DNA from: Gordonia hankookensis
GTDB taxonomy: Bacteria > Actinomycetota > Actinomycetes > Mycobacteriales > Mycobacteriaceae
DNA length: 64,000 nucleotides
Direction: 5' to 3'
NCBI RefSeq assembly: GCF_014673215.1
Contig: NZ_JACWMS010000003.1
Location: forward strand, 124,001 to 188,000
The notes under the pieces were generated by a model. It worked only from the letters and a program-made list of their open reading frames with translations, was not told the DNA's origin and made no database searches. Positions 8,397-18,852 of this stretch are shown here, one piece after another; within the stretch, counting starts at the first letter, position 1; each line of letters opens with the position of its first letter. The position numbers and the translations under genes are program-made.

Positions 8397-11300
8397 CTAG
8401 CCGATCTCGATCAGCAGATCACCTGGCGCGACCTGGGTCACCGCGCCCACCGCGACGCGTGCCACCTTGCCCCCGAGCGGTGCGGTGATGGTGGCCTCCA
8501 TCTTCATCGCCTCGATGGTTCCGATCGCGGCACCCGCGGCGATCTCGTCGCCGACGTCCACGCTCAGCGACACGACCCCGGCGAACGGGGCGCCGATGTG
8601 ATGCGGGTTGGAGCGGTCGGCCCGTTCGGCCGCCTCGACCGCCGAGTCGACCGAGCCGTCGCGCACCGACACCGGACGCAGCTGACCGTTTAGTACACAC
8701 ATCACGGTGCGCATACCGCGCTCGTCGGGCTCGCTGATCGCTTCGAGCCCGATCAGCAGCTCGACACCGGGTTCGAGTTCGACGCGGTGCTCCTCGCCGT
8801 AGCGCAGGCCGTAGAAGAACTGATTCGCCGACAGTCGCGACGTGTCGCCGTACTCCTCGAAGTGCTTCTCGAACTCCTTCGTGGGACCAGGGAACAGCAA
8901 GCGGTTCAACGTCTCCTGCCGCGTGCGTCCGGACACGTCGAGCGCATCGGAGTCGTCGTCGGTGAGCGTCTCCGGCGGCGGGGCCTCGCCACGACCTTTC
9001 AGCGCGATGCTGCGCAGCGGTTCAGGCCAGCCGCCTGCGGGGTCACCGAGCTCCCCGCGCAGGAAGCCGATCACCGAATCCGGGATGTCGTAGGCCGACG
9101 GATCGGACGCGAACTCGGCAGCGGTGATACCGCGACCGACCAGCGCCAGGGCGAGATCGCCGACCACCTTCGACGACGGCGTCACCTTGATCAGCCTGCC
9201 GAGCATCCGGTCGGCTGCCGCATAGGCCTCCTCGACGGCCTCGAATCGATTGCCCAGCCCGAGCGCGATCGCCTGCTGGCGCAGATTCGACAGCTGCCCA
9301 CCCGGGATTTCGTGGGTGTACACCCGGCCGGTCGGCGCCGGAAGGCCGGACTCGAAGGGCGCGTACACCTTTCGCAGGGCCTCCCAGTACGGCTCCAGGT
9401 CGCATACGGCCTTGAGATCGAGCCCGGTGTCCCGGTCGGTGTGTGCCGCCGCCGCGACGATTGCCGACAACGCCGGCTGGCTGGTCGTGCCCGCCAGCGC
9501 CGCGCTCGCACCGTCGACCGCACTCGCACCCGCCTGCCACGCCGCGAGGTAGGTCGCGAGCTGACCGCCGGGGGTGTCGTGGGTGTGCACGTGCACGGGG
9601 AGATCGAAATTGCTGCGCAGCGCCGAGACCAGCGTGGTCGCTGCCGGCGCCCGGAGCAGGCCGGCCATGTCCTTGATCGCGATCACATGGGCACCGGCCT
9701 CCACGATCCGCTCCGCCAGGCGCAGGTAGTAATCGAGGGTGTAGAGGTCCTCGTCGGGGTTGGCGAGGTCGCCGGTGTAGCTCATCGCCACCTCGGCCAC
9801 CGCGGTCCCGGTCTCGCGGACCGCATCGATCGCCGGACGCATCTGGTCGACATTGTTGAGCGCGTCGAAGATCCGGAAGATGTCGATCCCGACCTCGGTC
9901 GCCTCGGCGACGAATGCCGTCGTCACCTTCGTCGGGTACGGCGTGTAACCGACCGTGTTGGCCCCGCGCAGCAGCATCTGCAGACAGATGTTGGGGATGG
10001 CCTCACGCAGCTGCGCCAACCGATCCCAGGGATCCTCCTTGAGGAACCGCAATGCGACGTCATAGGTCGCCCCGCCCCAACATTCGACCGACAACAGCTC
10101 CGGCGTCAACGCAGCCACATACGGCGCCACCATCATGAGTCCACTGGTGCGCACCCGGGTGGCCAAGAGCGACTGATGAGCGTCGCGGAACGTGGTGTCG
10201 GTGACACCCAACCGCTTCGAATCACGCAGATCCGCGGCGAATCCGTCGGGACCGAGCGCCAGCAGACGCTGACGGGACCCGTCCGGCGGCGAGGTCAGGG
10301 TGGCCCGATCCAAGGTGGGCAGCTTGTCGCGCGGGTACGCCTTCGTCGGCCGCTCGCCGTGTGGCTTGTTGACGGTCACATCCGCCAGATAGGACAAGAT
10401 CTTGGTGCCACGATCAGCCGAGGACCGTGACGTCAGCAACGCCGGCCGCTCCTCGATGAACGACGTCGTGACCCGGCCCTCCCGGAAGTCCGGATCGTCG
10501 AGCACCGCCTGCAGGAACGGGATGTTGGTCGCCACACCACGAATGCGGAACTCCGCGACCGCCCGCCGCGCCCGACGGGCCGCCGTCGCGAAATCCCTTC
10601 CGCGGCAAGTCAGTTTGACCAGCATCGAATCGAAATGGCCGCTCACCTCGGCACCCAGGACCGCGCCACCGTCCAATCGCACCCCCGCACCACCGGGACT
10701 GCGGTAGGCGGTGATGCGGCCGACGTCGGGCCGGAAGCCGTTGGCCGGGTCCTCGGTGGTGATACGACATTGCATCGCCGCGCCGCGGATGGTGATCCGA
10801 TCCTGGGTCAGCCCCAGATCGGGCAACGACTCACCCGCCGCGATCCGCAACTGCGAACCCACCAGGTCCACATCGGTGATCTCCTCGGTGACCGTGTGCT
10901 CGACCTGAATCCGCGGATTCATCTCGATGAACACATGCCTGCCCTGTTCGTCGAGCAGGAACTCGACGGTGCCGGCGCACGTGTAGCCGATGTGGCGGGC
11001 GAACGCCACCGCATCCGCACAGATCTTCTCGCGCAACTCCGGCGCGAGATTCGGGGCGGGCGCCAACTCGATCACCTTCTGGTGACGCCGCTGCACACTG
11101 CAGTCCCGTTCGAACAGGTGGATAACATTGACGTGGGTGTCGGCCAGGATCTGCACCTCGATGTGGCGTGGGTTGACCACCGCCTGCTCCAGGAACACCG
11201 TCGGATCCCCGAACGCCGCATCCGCCTCGCGCGAGGCGGCCGCGATCGCATCGGCGAGGTCGTCGGGCTCGGCCACCCGGCGCATCCCGCGGCCACCGCC

Positions 11301-11786
11301 ACCGGCCACCGCCTTGACGAACACCGGGAACTGCATGTCCGCCGCAGCACGCAACAACTCGTCGACGTCGGCCGACGGCTCAGACGACGCGAGCACCGGC
11401 AGCCCGGCGGCCTTCGCCGCGGCCACCGCCGTCGCCTTGTTGCCCGTCAGCTCCAACACATCGGCCGACGGCCCGACGAACGTGATGCCCGCCTCGGCAC
11501 ACGCCGCCGCGAGTCCCTGGTTCTCCGAGAGGAATCCGTAGCCCGGGTAGATCGCATCCGCGCCGCACCGAACGGCAGCCCCCACCACCTCATCGACCGA
11601 CAGGTAGGCCCGAACAGGATGGCCGGGCACGCCGATCTGATACGACTCGTCGGCCTTGAGGCGATGAACCGAGTTGCGGTCTTCGTAAGGAAAGATCGCG
11701 ACCGTTCTGGCCCCGAGTTCGTAGGACGCTCGGAAAGCACGGATCGCGATCTCACCACGGTTGGCCACCAGGACTTTGTCGAACAC
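8397..11786 (-). CDS. pyc: Pyruvate carboxylase
   Basis: Carboxylates pyruvate to oxaloacetate with ATP and bicarbonate, refilling the TCA cycle. The 1129-residue single-chain form has, in order, a biotin carboxylase domain (residues 1-450, starting FDKVLVANRGEIAIRAFR), a carboxyltransferase barrel (about 530-800, with LRDAHQS rendered here as FRDAHQS and the metal-site HTHDT), the tetramerisation/PYC-OADA part, and a biotinyl domain. The biotinylated lysine is K1095 in EAMKMEAT. The start was set at the GTG at 11786 because the family begins there; a GAGAGAG sequence lies upstream. It is transcribed away from prpDBC in the same direction, with a 246-base gap in which no clear element was found. 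Confidence 0.96.
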   Translation of the reverse strand: MFDKVLVANRGEIAIRAFRASYELGARTVAIFPYEDRNSVHRLKADESYQIGVPGHPVRAYLSVDEVVGAAVRCGADAIYPGYGFLSENQGLAAACAEAGITFVGPSADVLELTGNKATAVAAAKAAGLPVLASSEPSADVDELLRAAADMQFPVFVKAVAGGGGRGMRRVAEPDDLADAIAAASREADAAFGDPTVFLEQAVVNPRHIEVQILADTHVNVIHLFERDCSVQRRHQKVIELAPAPNLAPELREKICADAVAFARHIGYTCAGTVEFLLDEQGRHVFIEMNPRIQVEHTVTEEITDVDLVGSQLRIAAGESLPDLGLTQDRITIRGAAMQCRITTEDPANGFRPDVGRITAYRSPGGAGVRLDGGAVLGAEVSGHFDSMLVKLTCRGRDFATAARRARRAVAEFRIRGVATNIPFLQAVLDDPDFREGRVTTSFIEERPALLTSRSSADRGTKILSYLADVTVNKPHGERPTKAYPRDKLPTLDRATLTSPPDGSRQRLLALGPDGFAADLRDSKRLGVTDTTFRDAHQSLLATRVRTSGLMMVAPYVAALTPELLSVECWGGATYDVALRFLKEDPWDRLAQLREAIPNICLQMLLRGANTVGYTPYPTKVTTAFVAEATEVGIDIFRIFDALNNVDQMRPAIDAVRETGTAVAEVAMSYTGDLANPDEDLYTLDYYLRLAERIVEAGAHVIAIKDMAGLLRAPAATTLVSALRSNFDLPVHVHTHDTPGGQLATYLAAWQAGASAVDGASAALAGTTSQPALSAIVAAAAHTDRDTGLDLKAVCDLEPYWEALRKVYAPFESGLPAPTGRVYTHEIPGGQLSNLRQQAIALGLGNRFEAVEEAYAAADRMLGRLIKVTPSSKVVGDLALALVGRGITAAEFASDPSAYDIPDSVIGFLRGELGDPAGGWPEPLRSIALKGRGEAPPPETLTDDDSDALDVSGRTRQETLNRLLFPGPTKEFEKHFEEYGDTSRLSANQFFYGLRYGEEHRVELEPGVELLIGLEAISEPDERGMRTVMCVLNGQLRPVSVRDGSVDSAVEAAERADRSNPHHIGAPFAGVVSLSVDVGDEIAAGAAIGTIEAMKMEATITAPLGGKVARVAVGAVTQVAPGDLLIEIG

Positions 11787-12032
11787 GTGACTCTCTCTCG
11801 TCAGTGCGTCGGAGCACACCCACCTGACAGTGGCGAGCACACCTTGCCGCACGGGTTACACGCTGGGGTGCTCTCAGATTACTGGTGCGGACATCACAGC
11901 GACACGGCGCCCACGACACAGCGCGGCGACGGCACCTCGCGCCACAGATCTCACAAGAATGCCGCTGACCTGTGCGTTCTCGGCAACATCCCGACCGAAC
12001 GCTCGGGTGTGGCGAGGCGTCGAACGCGCGCC

Positions 12033-13172
12033 TCAGCAGACCTGCCCGACCGCCCGCTGGGGTGGACCCGAGTACTGGCTCAACGGGCGGATCAGCGCGT
12101 TGGCCGCCACCTGTTCCATGATGTGCGCCGTCCACCCGGTGATCCGGCTCATGACGAAGATCGGCGTGAACGAGGCGATGTCGAAGCCCATCAGGTGATA
12201 TGTGGGGCCGGTGGGGAAATCGAGGTTCGGCTTGATGCCGGTGCGTTCGGCCATCGCCGCCTCGAGCTCGATATAGATCTCGCACCAACGGCTGTAGCCG
12301 GTGAGCTCGGAAACATCCAGCAACGCCTGCTTCATCGTCGGCACCCGCGAATCGCCGTTTTTGTATACACGGTGGCCGAAGCCCATGACCTTGTCCTTGG
12401 CGTCGAGCTTGGCGTTGAGCCACGTGCGAGCCCGCTCCGGTCGGTCGATCTCGATCATGTCGTACATGACAGCTTCGTTGGCACCGCCGTGCAGCGAACC
12501 CTTGAGCGCACCGATAGCCGCGGTGACCGCACTGTAGGTGTCGGACTGAGTGGAGGTGACCACACGTGCGGCGAAAGTCGAGGCGTTGAAGCTGTGTTCG
12601 GCGTAGAGCACCATCGATTTCTCGAACGCCCGCACGATCACCGGATCCGGAACCTCCCCGAAACACATGTTCAGGAAGTTCTCGCAGTATCCGAGTCCGT
12701 GATGTGGGGCGATCGGGTCGAGGCCCCGACGTCGACGCATGTCCGCGGCCACGATCGTGGGCAGGACGGCGAACATGCGCAGCGATTTCTCGACGTTCGC
12801 CGCCGGGCTGCTCACGTCCTCATCCGGATCTTCCGCGCCAAGGTAGCTGATCGCGGTACGGACCACGTCCATCGGGTGACAGGTCTCCGGAATGCGCTGC
12901 AGCAGAGCCTGAGTCGACCGATCGATACGTCGGCTCGCACGCTCACGCTGGGCGAGCACAGCGAGCTCGGCCACGGTCGGCAACTCCCCGTGCCAGAGCA
13001 GATGCGCCACCTGTTCGAAGCTGCACCGCTCGGCCAGGTCCTGGACCGCATAGCCCCGGTAGGTCAACGAGTTCGTCTCGGGCACGACCTTGGAGATGGC
13101 CGTCGTGTCGACGACGACGCCGGCGAGCCCTTTGTGGATGGTCGGCGCGTCGCTCGCTTCGGACATCGTCAT
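12033..13172 (-). CDS. prpC: 2-methylcitrate synthase / citrate synthase
   Basis: Condenses propionyl-CoA (or acetyl-CoA) with oxaloacetate, the first step of the methylcitrate cycle. The 379-residue length is that of the short, Gram-positive-type enzyme. Catalytic residues are visible as the histidine of LHGGANEAVM, the histidine of GFGHRVYK and the aspartate of NLDFPTG. It is the last gene of prpD-prpB-prpC, and its ATG overlaps the prpB stop (ATGA); a second ATG two codons downstream is possible. The C-terminal YSGPPQR is the usual family end motif. Confidence 0.94.
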   Translation of the reverse strand: MTMSEASDAPTIHKGLAGVVVDTTAISKVVPETNSLTYRGYAVQDLAERCSFEQVAHLLWHGELPTVAELAVLAQRERASRRIDRSTQALLQRIPETCHPMDVVRTAISYLGAEDPDEDVSSPAANVEKSLRMFAVLPTIVAADMRRRRGLDPIAPHHGLGYCENFLNMCFGEVPDPVIVRAFEKSMVLYAEHSFNASTFAARVVTSTQSDTYSAVTAAIGALKGSLHGGANEAVMYDMIEIDRPERARTWLNAKLDAKDKVMGFGHRVYKNGDSRVPTMKQALLDVSELTGYSRWCEIYIELEAAMAERTGIKPNLDFPTGPTYHLMGFDIASFTPIFVMSRITGWTAHIMEQVAANALIRPLSQYSGPPQRAVGQVC

Positions 13173-14107
13173 TGCTGCGCTCCCGTTGTCTCGCTCCCGG
13201 CGTGGGTCGAATCCGGCCAGTTGAACAAATCGGTGTCCAAGTCGTTGTAGTCGGCGTAGCGCAGCAGCTCATAGAGCCTGCTCCGGTGCTGCATATCGTC
13301 GAGAAGTCCGGATTGCGTACCGGCCGAATCGATTTCGCGCAATCCTCGCTCCACGGCCCCCATGGCGATCCGAAATGTCGTGACCGGGTAGATCACCGCG
13401 TTGTACCCGACGTCGCGGAGTTGATCGGAGGTCAGCAATTCCGATTTGCCGAACTCGGTCATATTCGCCAGCAATGGCACGTCGACCGCCTTGCGGAAAC
13501 GTTCGAAGTCGCCGAGGTCGGCCAGCGCCTCGGTGAAGATCAGGTCCGCGCCGGCGTCGGCGTACCGCTTGGCGCGCTCGATCGCCGCGTCGATACCCTC
13601 GACGGCTCGGGCGTCGGTGCGCGCGCAGATGACGAACTCCGGGTCACGTCGCGCCGACACCGCGGCCGCAAGTCGTCTGAGCATGTCGTCGACCGGTACG
13701 ACGGCCTTGCCGTCGAGGTGCCCACAGCGTTTCGGGTTCACCTGATCTTCCAGGTGACACCCGGCCGACCCGGCATCCTCGAGCGTCGCGACGGTCCGGG
13801 CCGCACTCATCGGCTCGCCGAAACCGGTGTCGGCGTCGACGAGGGTCGGCAGATCGGTGGCCCGGGCGATCGACCCGCCCCGGGTGGCGACCTCGGTCAG
13901 GGTAGTCAGCCCGATGTCGGGCAGCCCCAAGTCGGCCGAGAGCACCGCACCGGACACGTAGATACCCTCGAAGCCGACCTCTGCGATCAGTTTCGCCACC
14001 AGTGGTGAGAATGCTCCCGGCCAACGCTGGAGTGTCCCCGACTCGAGACCGGCCCGAAGGATCCGACGTTTCTCCGTGTCGGAAATGGCGGAGGAGAACA
14101 GCGACAT
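13169..14107 (-). CDS. prpB: Methylisocitrate lyase
   Basis: Cleaves 2-methylisocitrate to pyruvate and succinate. The 312-residue protein belongs to the ICL/PEP mutase family. The catalytic cysteine is C128 in the KRCGH loop, and the magnesium-binding aspartates lie in LVDADTGFGEP (residues 89-99). Its start shares one base with the prpD stop (TGATG) and its stop overlaps prpC, so the three genes form one tightly coupled operon. The length and KRCGH distinguish it from oxaloacetate hydrolases and PEP mutases. Confidence 0.95.
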   Translation of the reverse strand: MSLFSSAISDTEKRRILRAGLESGTLQRWPGAFSPLVAKLIAEVGFEGIYVSGAVLSADLGLPDIGLTTLTEVATRGGSIARATDLPTLVDADTGFGEPMSAARTVATLEDAGSAGCHLEDQVNPKRCGHLDGKAVVPVDDMLRRLAAAVSARRDPEFVICARTDARAVEGIDAAIERAKRYADAGADLIFTEALADLGDFERFRKAVDVPLLANMTEFGKSELLTSDQLRDVGYNAVIYPVTTFRIAMGAVERGLREIDSAGTQSGLLDDMQHRSRLYELLRYADYNDLDTDLFNWPDSTHAGSETTGAQQ

Positions 14108-15609
14108 CAGAACAGCCCCGCCCCGGTCTGCGGCGCCTGGTCCAGGACCACCGGACGGACCAGTGTGTTGAGAGCGGACAGTCCGCCCGCCCGGATGTCG
14201 GCCAGTTGCGCTGCGGCCGAGAGGAACCGATCCTGCTCGCCGGGTTCGACGACGCCATAGGCCATGGAGCGGAACTTGGCGACGTACTGGTCACGACCGA
14301 ACGGCCGGGTGCCGAGCGGGTGGGCATCGGCGACGGCGAGCTCGTCGGTGATGACCTCCCCGTCGCGCAGGGTGATGACCGCCTTGGCGCCGAACGCCTT
14401 CTCGGCCGGGTCGGCGGAGTGGTAGCGACGGGTCCACTCCGGCTCCTCGACCGTGGAGATCTTGCGCCACAGATCGATCGTGTCCGCCCGGTTGGCGCGC
14501 TCGGGCGCGTAGGACTTCTCGTGATCCCAGGAGCCGTCCTGCAGGGCGACCGCGAAGATGTACATCACCGAGTGGTCGAGGGTCTCGCGACTCGCGGACG
14601 GATCGAATTTCTGCGGGTCACCGGAACCCGTACCGATCACGACATGGGTGTGATGGCTGGTGTGCAGCACGATGGACTCGATCGCGTCGAGGTCGGAGAT
14701 CTTGTCCCGCATGCGGCGTGCGAGGTCGATCGCCGCCTGGCTCTGATATTCGGCCGAGTGTTCCTTGGTGTAGCTGTCCAGGATCGCGCGCTTGGGCTCG
14801 CCCGGAGCGGGCAGGCCGATTGTGTACGCGGCATCGGGGCCGCCGAGCAGCCACGCGATCACCCCGTCCTCGCCTTCCCAGATCGGAGCCGGCGCACTTT
14901 CGCCGCGCATCGCACGATCCACCGCCTCCACGGCGATCTTGCCGGCGTGTGCCGGCGCATAGGCCTTCCAACTCGAGATCAGCCCCTTGCGGGACTGGCG
15001 GGTGGCTGTGGTCAGGTGCAGCGCCTGCCCGACAGCTTGGTAGATCGTCTCCTCGTCGAGGCCGAGCATGGTGCCGAGGCCCGCTGCGACCGATGGTCCG
15101 AGGTGAGCGACATGATCGATCTTGTGTTCGTGCAAGCACATTCCGCGCACCAGGTCGATCTGGACCTCGTAGGCGGTGGCGAGTCCGCGGATGAGGTCTG
15201 TTCCGCTCGCACCGACGTGCTGCGCGACGGCCACCAGTGCGGGGATATTGTCGCCCGGGTGGGAGTACTCGGCCGCCAGGAAGGTGTCGTGGAAATCCAG
15301 TTCGCGCACGGCGACGCCGTTCGCCCACGCCGCCCACTCCGGGGAGTAAGTGCCGTCGATGCCGAAGACTGTCGCGCCGGGTGTGGCCGGATGACCCTGC
15401 GCCTGGCGCCGGGCGGAGGTGACCGGGCGCCGGATCACCGACGCCGCGCTCACCGCGGCGTTGTCGATGACGCGATTGATCACCATCTCGCGTGTGTCCG
15501 CGGGCACCGCGACCGGGTCCGTGGCGATCTCGGCGATCTTCTGCGCCAGGTGCTCGCTCTGCGGGAAGTGCTCGGAACTGCGGTGGGTACGCACGCGATG
15601 TTTGATCAT
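14107..15609 (-). CDS. prpD: 2-methylcitrate dehydratase
   Basis: Dehydrates 2-methylcitrate in the methylcitrate cycle. The 500-residue MmgE/PrpD-family protein shows the typical [20 protein letters not shown] region, the [12 protein letters not shown] segment and GLISSWKAY. The start was set at ATG 15609 ([11 protein letters not shown]), as the family begins there and upstream frame sequence runs into the divergent regulator. There is no clear ribosome binding site, and a TACAGT hexamer sits only six bases before the first codon's GAAT stretch, so a leaderless transcript is possible. It is first in the prpDBC operon. Confidence 0.94.
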   Translation of the reverse strand: MIKHRVRTHRSSEHFPQSEHLAQKIAEIATDPVAVPADTREMVINRVIDNAAVSAASVIRRPVTSARRQAQGHPATPGATVFGIDGTYSPEWAAWANGVAVRELDFHDTFLAAEYSHPGDNIPALVAVAQHVGASGTDLIRGLATAYEVQIDLVRGMCLHEHKIDHVAHLGPSVAAGLGTMLGLDEETIYQAVGQALHLTTATRQSRKGLISSWKAYAPAHAGKIAVEAVDRAMRGESAPAPIWEGEDGVIAWLLGGPDAAYTIGLPAPGEPKRAILDSYTKEHSAEYQSQAAIDLARRMRDKISDLDAIESIVLHTSHHTHVVIGTGSGDPQKFDPSASRETLDHSVMYIFAVALQDGSWDHEKSYAPERANRADTIDLWRKISTVEEPEWTRRYHSADPAEKAFGAKAVITLRDGEVITDELAVADAHPLGTRPFGRDQYVAKFRSMAYGVVEPGEQDRFLSAAAQLADIRAGGLSALNTLVRPVVLDQAPQTGAGLF

Positions 15610-15727
15610 ATTCGCACTGTATGCAGGCCTCACACTTCGAGAAAAGGCCTGGCACAGGCGTATTCTTGCGGATGCAGAAACACTTCTCTGCGAATGTTGT
15701 GAACACGGGGCGCGGTAGGCTCTGCCC
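15610..15727. promoter_or_regulatory. Divergent prpD / prpR control region
   Basis: This 118-base region lies between the divergent prpD and its likely regulator. It holds an inverted repeat CAGGCCT-N14-AGGCCTG (15624-15651) and, on the minus strand, TACAGT as a possible -10 of prpD. No clear copy of the AAACTTTGCAAA-type RamB/PrpR site was found. The operator assignment to the inverted repeat is an inference. Confidence 0.4.
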
Positions 15728-17182
15728 ATGGCCAAGGCTTCGACGAGCTCAGCCCGGCGACTGTTCGTCGGTGCGCGGCTGCGGCGGCTCCGCGACGAGC
15801 GCGGACTCTCCCAGGCGGCGCTCGCACGGCGGATCGACCTCTCCACGAGCTATGTGAACCAGTTGGAGAACGATCAGCGGCCGATCACCGTATCGGTACT
15901 GCTGACGCTGAGTCGCGAGTTCGACCTGGACGCCGATTATTTCGCCTCCGACGGTGACGCCCGGCTCGTCGCGGATCTGGCCGACGTCCTGGCAGCACAG
16001 CCCGACACGCCGGACGTGAGCCGAGCGGAGATCGCCGAGTTGGTCGCGCGGATGCCCTCGATCGGCACCACGCTGGTCAACCTGCACCGCCGATTGACCG
16101 CGGCCGACAACGAACTGGAGACGTATCGGGCGCACGCGTCCGGCGAACCCGGGCGCGCGTCGTCGACGCCCATGCCCTTCGAGGAGGTCCGGGACTTCTT
16201 CTACGACCGGCGCAACCACATCGACGTGCTCGACGAAGCCGCCGAGGGCATCTTCGCCGACAACGAGCTGTCGATCGGCGGGCTCGATCTGCAACTCGCC
16301 GAACTCCTCGCCCGCGATCACCGGATCCGCGTGGCGATCACCCACGACGCCGACCTCGGGGCCCGCTCCCGCACCCCGAAGCGCCGGTTCGATCCGGGTG
16401 AGCGGGTGATCCACCTGGCCGGGCGGCTCAGCGCGGGGCAACGCGCATTTCAGCTCGCGACCCAGCTCGCGCTGCTCACCCAGACCGAGGTGATCGACGA
16501 GCTCGTCGCCGGTGCCGACGACCTGAGTCCTGAATCGATCCCCGTTGCCCGCATCGGCCTGGCGAACTATTTCGCCGGTGCCCTGCTTCTGCCGTACGAG
16601 AAATTCCGGCGCGCGGCCGAATCGGCTCACTACGACGTCGAGTTGCTGAGCCTGGGCTTCGAGGTCGGGTTCGAGACCGTGTGTCACCGACTCTCGACAT
16701 TGCAGCGCCCCGGCAGTCGCGGAATCCCGTTCATCCTCGTGCGCGTAGATCGTGCCGGGAACATCTCGAAACGACAGTCCGCAACCGCATTTCACTTCTC
16801 ACGCGTCGGCGGGAGCTGCCCCCTATGGGTGGTCCACGACGCCTTCGCCACCCCCGGACGAATCGTCACCCAGATGTCATCCATGCCCGACGGTCGCTCG
16901 TATTTCTGGCTCGCGCGCACGACCTCGGAACACGATGGTTTCCTGACGCCGCACAAGAGTTTCGCGATAGGACTGGGGTGCGACGTCGCACATGCCGATC
17001 GGCTCGTCTACTCGACCGGCGTCAGCCTCGCGGCCCCCCGCACGGTGATCCCGATCGGCGCCGGGTGCAAGGTCTGCGACCGCCCGGCCTGCCCACAGCG
17101 GGCGTTCCCACAGATCGGACGGCCGATCCACGTCGATCCGCGCGTCAGCGACTCGGTGCCGTATCGCCCGGTCTCGGACTGA
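15728..17182 (+). CDS. prpR: PrpR/RamB-type short-chain acyl regulator
   Basis: Predicted transcriptional regulator of the divergent prpDBC operon. Residues 14-70 form an XRE-type helix-turn-helix ([22 protein letters not shown]). Residues 170-330 match the IrrE/ImmA-like sensor region, and the C-terminal part matches the DUF2083/ScfR domain. C447, C450 and C455 (CKVCDRPAC) fit the cluster-binding cysteines reported for mycobacterial PrpR, which binds an Fe-S cluster and acyl-CoA. Its length of 484 aa equals that of the M. tuberculosis protein (about 486). RamB, its glyoxylate-cycle relative in corynebacteria, is the main alternative; the divergent prp operon favours PrpR. It probably controls its own promoter too. 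Confidence 0.88.
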   Translation: MAKASTSSARRLFVGARLRRLRDERGLSQAALARRIDLSTSYVNQLENDQRPITVSVLLTLSREFDLDADYFASDGDARLVADLADVLAAQPDTPDVSRAEIAELVARMPSIGTTLVNLHRRLTAADNELETYRAHASGEPGRASSTPMPFEEVRDFFYDRRNHIDVLDEAAEGIFADNELSIGGLDLQLAELLARDHRIRVAITHDADLGARSRTPKRRFDPGERVIHLAGRLSAGQRAFQLATQLALLTQTEVIDELVAGADDLSPESIPVARIGLANYFAGALLLPYEKFRRAAESAHYDVELLSLGFEVGFETVCHRLSTLQRPGSRGIPFILVRVDRAGNISKRQSATAFHFSRVGGSCPLWVVHDAFATPGRIVTQMSSMPDGRSYFWLARTTSEHDGFLTPHKSFAIGLGCDVAHADRLVYSTGVSLAAPRTVIPIGAGCKVCDRPACPQRAFPQIGRPIHVDPRVSDSVPYRPVSD

Positions 17183-17271
17183 TCGACGCCCCTGAGCGTG
17201 TCAAGGGTGACATATCCGATTTCTCCGATTGGGTGCGGGTCGATAGCGTAGCCATCGGAGGTGCGTGAAGC

Positions 17272-18750
17272 GTGAGTGCGATGAGCAGACCGGTGGATGA
17301 ACAGACCGGCTCGCCACCCGCCGTCCCGGAGGCCCATCCGCGGCTCGCCGTGACCGTCCTCTGCGCCGCCGGGATCGTCGTCGCCCTGATGCAGACGATC
17401 ATCGTGCCGTTGATCCCACAACTGCCGGTCCTGCTGGACGCCGCCCCGTCCGACACCTCGTGGGCACTGACCATCACACTGCTCGTCGGCGCGGTGATCA
17501 CGCCGATCGGCGGAAGGCTCGGCGACATGTACGGAAAGCGCGTCATGCTCCTGGCGAGCATGGGCTGTGTGGCACTCGGATCGGTCGTGTGCGCGCTGTC
17601 GGCCTCGCTGCTCCCCTTCCTCATCGGGCGCGCGTTGCAGGGCCTGGGCTTCGGAACCATCGCCCTGGGTATCAGCGTCATGCGCGACATCGTGCCGCCA
17701 CGACATCTCGGATCGTCGGTCGGCACCATGAGCGCCTCACTCGGCGTCGGGGGCGCCCTCGGCCTGCCGTTCGCCGCGGCCATCGCCCAGCACGTCAGCT
17801 GGCACGCACTGTTCTGGGCGTGCGCCGCCGCCGCTGTCACAGCGGGGGTGGGTATCGCGTTCACCGTCCCACAATCCCGCTCTCGCACCGGCGGACGCTT
17901 CGATCTCTTCGGCGCTCTCGGCCTCGCCACGATTCTCAGCTGTCTGCTCCTCCCTTTGTCGAAGGGCTCGGTGTGGGGATGGGGCGACCCGCTCACCGTC
18001 GGACTCCTCGTCGCGTTTGTCGCGGCGGCCATCGGATGGTGGATCGTCGAACGCCGCCGAACGAATCCGCTGATCGACCTCTCCCTCGCCGTCGAACGAC
18101 CCGTGCTGCTGACCAACATCGCATCGGTGGCGACCGGGTTCGCGTTCTATTCGATGCAGCTGATCCCCATCCAGTTGTTGATGGCGCCGTCGTCGAGCCC
18201 GAACGGCCTGGGGCTCGACATGCTCACGGCGAGTCTGGTGCTGGCGCCGAGCGGCCTGCTGATGTTCGTGTTCTCACACGTCAGCGCCCACCTCACCCGC
18301 GCGTTCGGCCCACGGGTCTCGCTGGCCACCGGCGGGGCGGTCATCGGGGTCGGTTATGTGGTGTTCATCATCGCCATCGCCGGATCATGGGAGCTGGCGT
18401 GGTGGGTCATGCTGATCGTCGCCTGCCTGATCGGCGCGGGTCTCGGAATCGCGTATTCGGCGATGCCCGCCCTGATCATGCGCGCCGTTCGCGTCGAGCA
18501 GACCGGCGAGGCGAACGGGGTGAACGCGCTCATGCGCGTGGTCGGGACCTCGACGTCGGCGGCCGTGGTCGGCATGATCCTGACGTGGTCGATGATCACC
18601 GTCGCCGGTCCGGACGGCGGCTCCGTCACGGTGCCCGCAGAGGGCGGCTACCTCTGGGCGTCGGCGATCTCGCTCGGCGCCTGCGCGCTGGCCGCCGCAC
18701 TGGCACTGGCCATCCCGCCCAGCCGCCCGCTGTTCGTCGAGGAGGTCTGA
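17272..18750 (+). CDS. MFS transporter, DHA2-like (14 TM)
   Basis: An inner-membrane drug:proton-antiporter-type permease of 492 residues with about 14 hydrophobic segments. It carries the motif-A loop GGRLGDMYGKR (residues 79-89) and a motif-C-like MSASLGVGGALGLPFAA. The start is GTG 17272, ten bases after GGAGG; an ATG three codons later is possible. It leads a run of genes for purine oxidation (deaminase, xanthine dehydrogenase subunits), so it may move a purine or ureide rather than a drug. That substrate is only inferred from context, as the family mostly exports drugs and dyes. Confidence 0.82.
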   Translation: MSAMSRPVDEQTGSPPAVPEAHPRLAVTVLCAAGIVVALMQTIIVPLIPQLPVLLDAAPSDTSWALTITLLVGAVITPIGGRLGDMYGKRVMLLASMGCVALGSVVCALSASLLPFLIGRALQGLGFGTIALGISVMRDIVPPRHLGSSVGTMSASLGVGGALGLPFAAAIAQHVSWHALFWACAAAAVTAGVGIAFTVPQSRSRTGGRFDLFGALGLATILSCLLLPLSKGSVWGWGDPLTVGLLVAFVAAAIGWWIVERRRTNPLIDLSLAVERPVLLTNIASVATGFAFYSMQLIPIQLLMAPSSSPNGLGLDMLTASLVLAPSGLLMFVFSHVSAHLTRAFGPRVSLATGGAVIGVGYVVFIIAIAGSWELAWWVMLIVACLIGAGLGIAYSAMPALIMRAVRVEQTGEANGVNALMRVVGTSTSAAVVGMILTWSMITVAGPDGGSVTVPAEGGYLWASAISLGACALAAALALAIPPSRPLFVEEV

Positions 18751-18852
18751 CCGTGGGGTTCACTCGACATGCGGCTGTGACACAAGCGTCGTAGCGTGTC
18801 GCGAGTGTCCCCCAGCAGCGCCTCGCCCCGCGCACCTCGTTCCCGGCCGCCC

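Noticed and set aside
8787..13250. Long plus-strand frames opposite pyc and prpC
   Set aside because: They mirror the third-position GC of the real genes on the minus strand. Their proteins are arginine- and histidine-rich with no family features.
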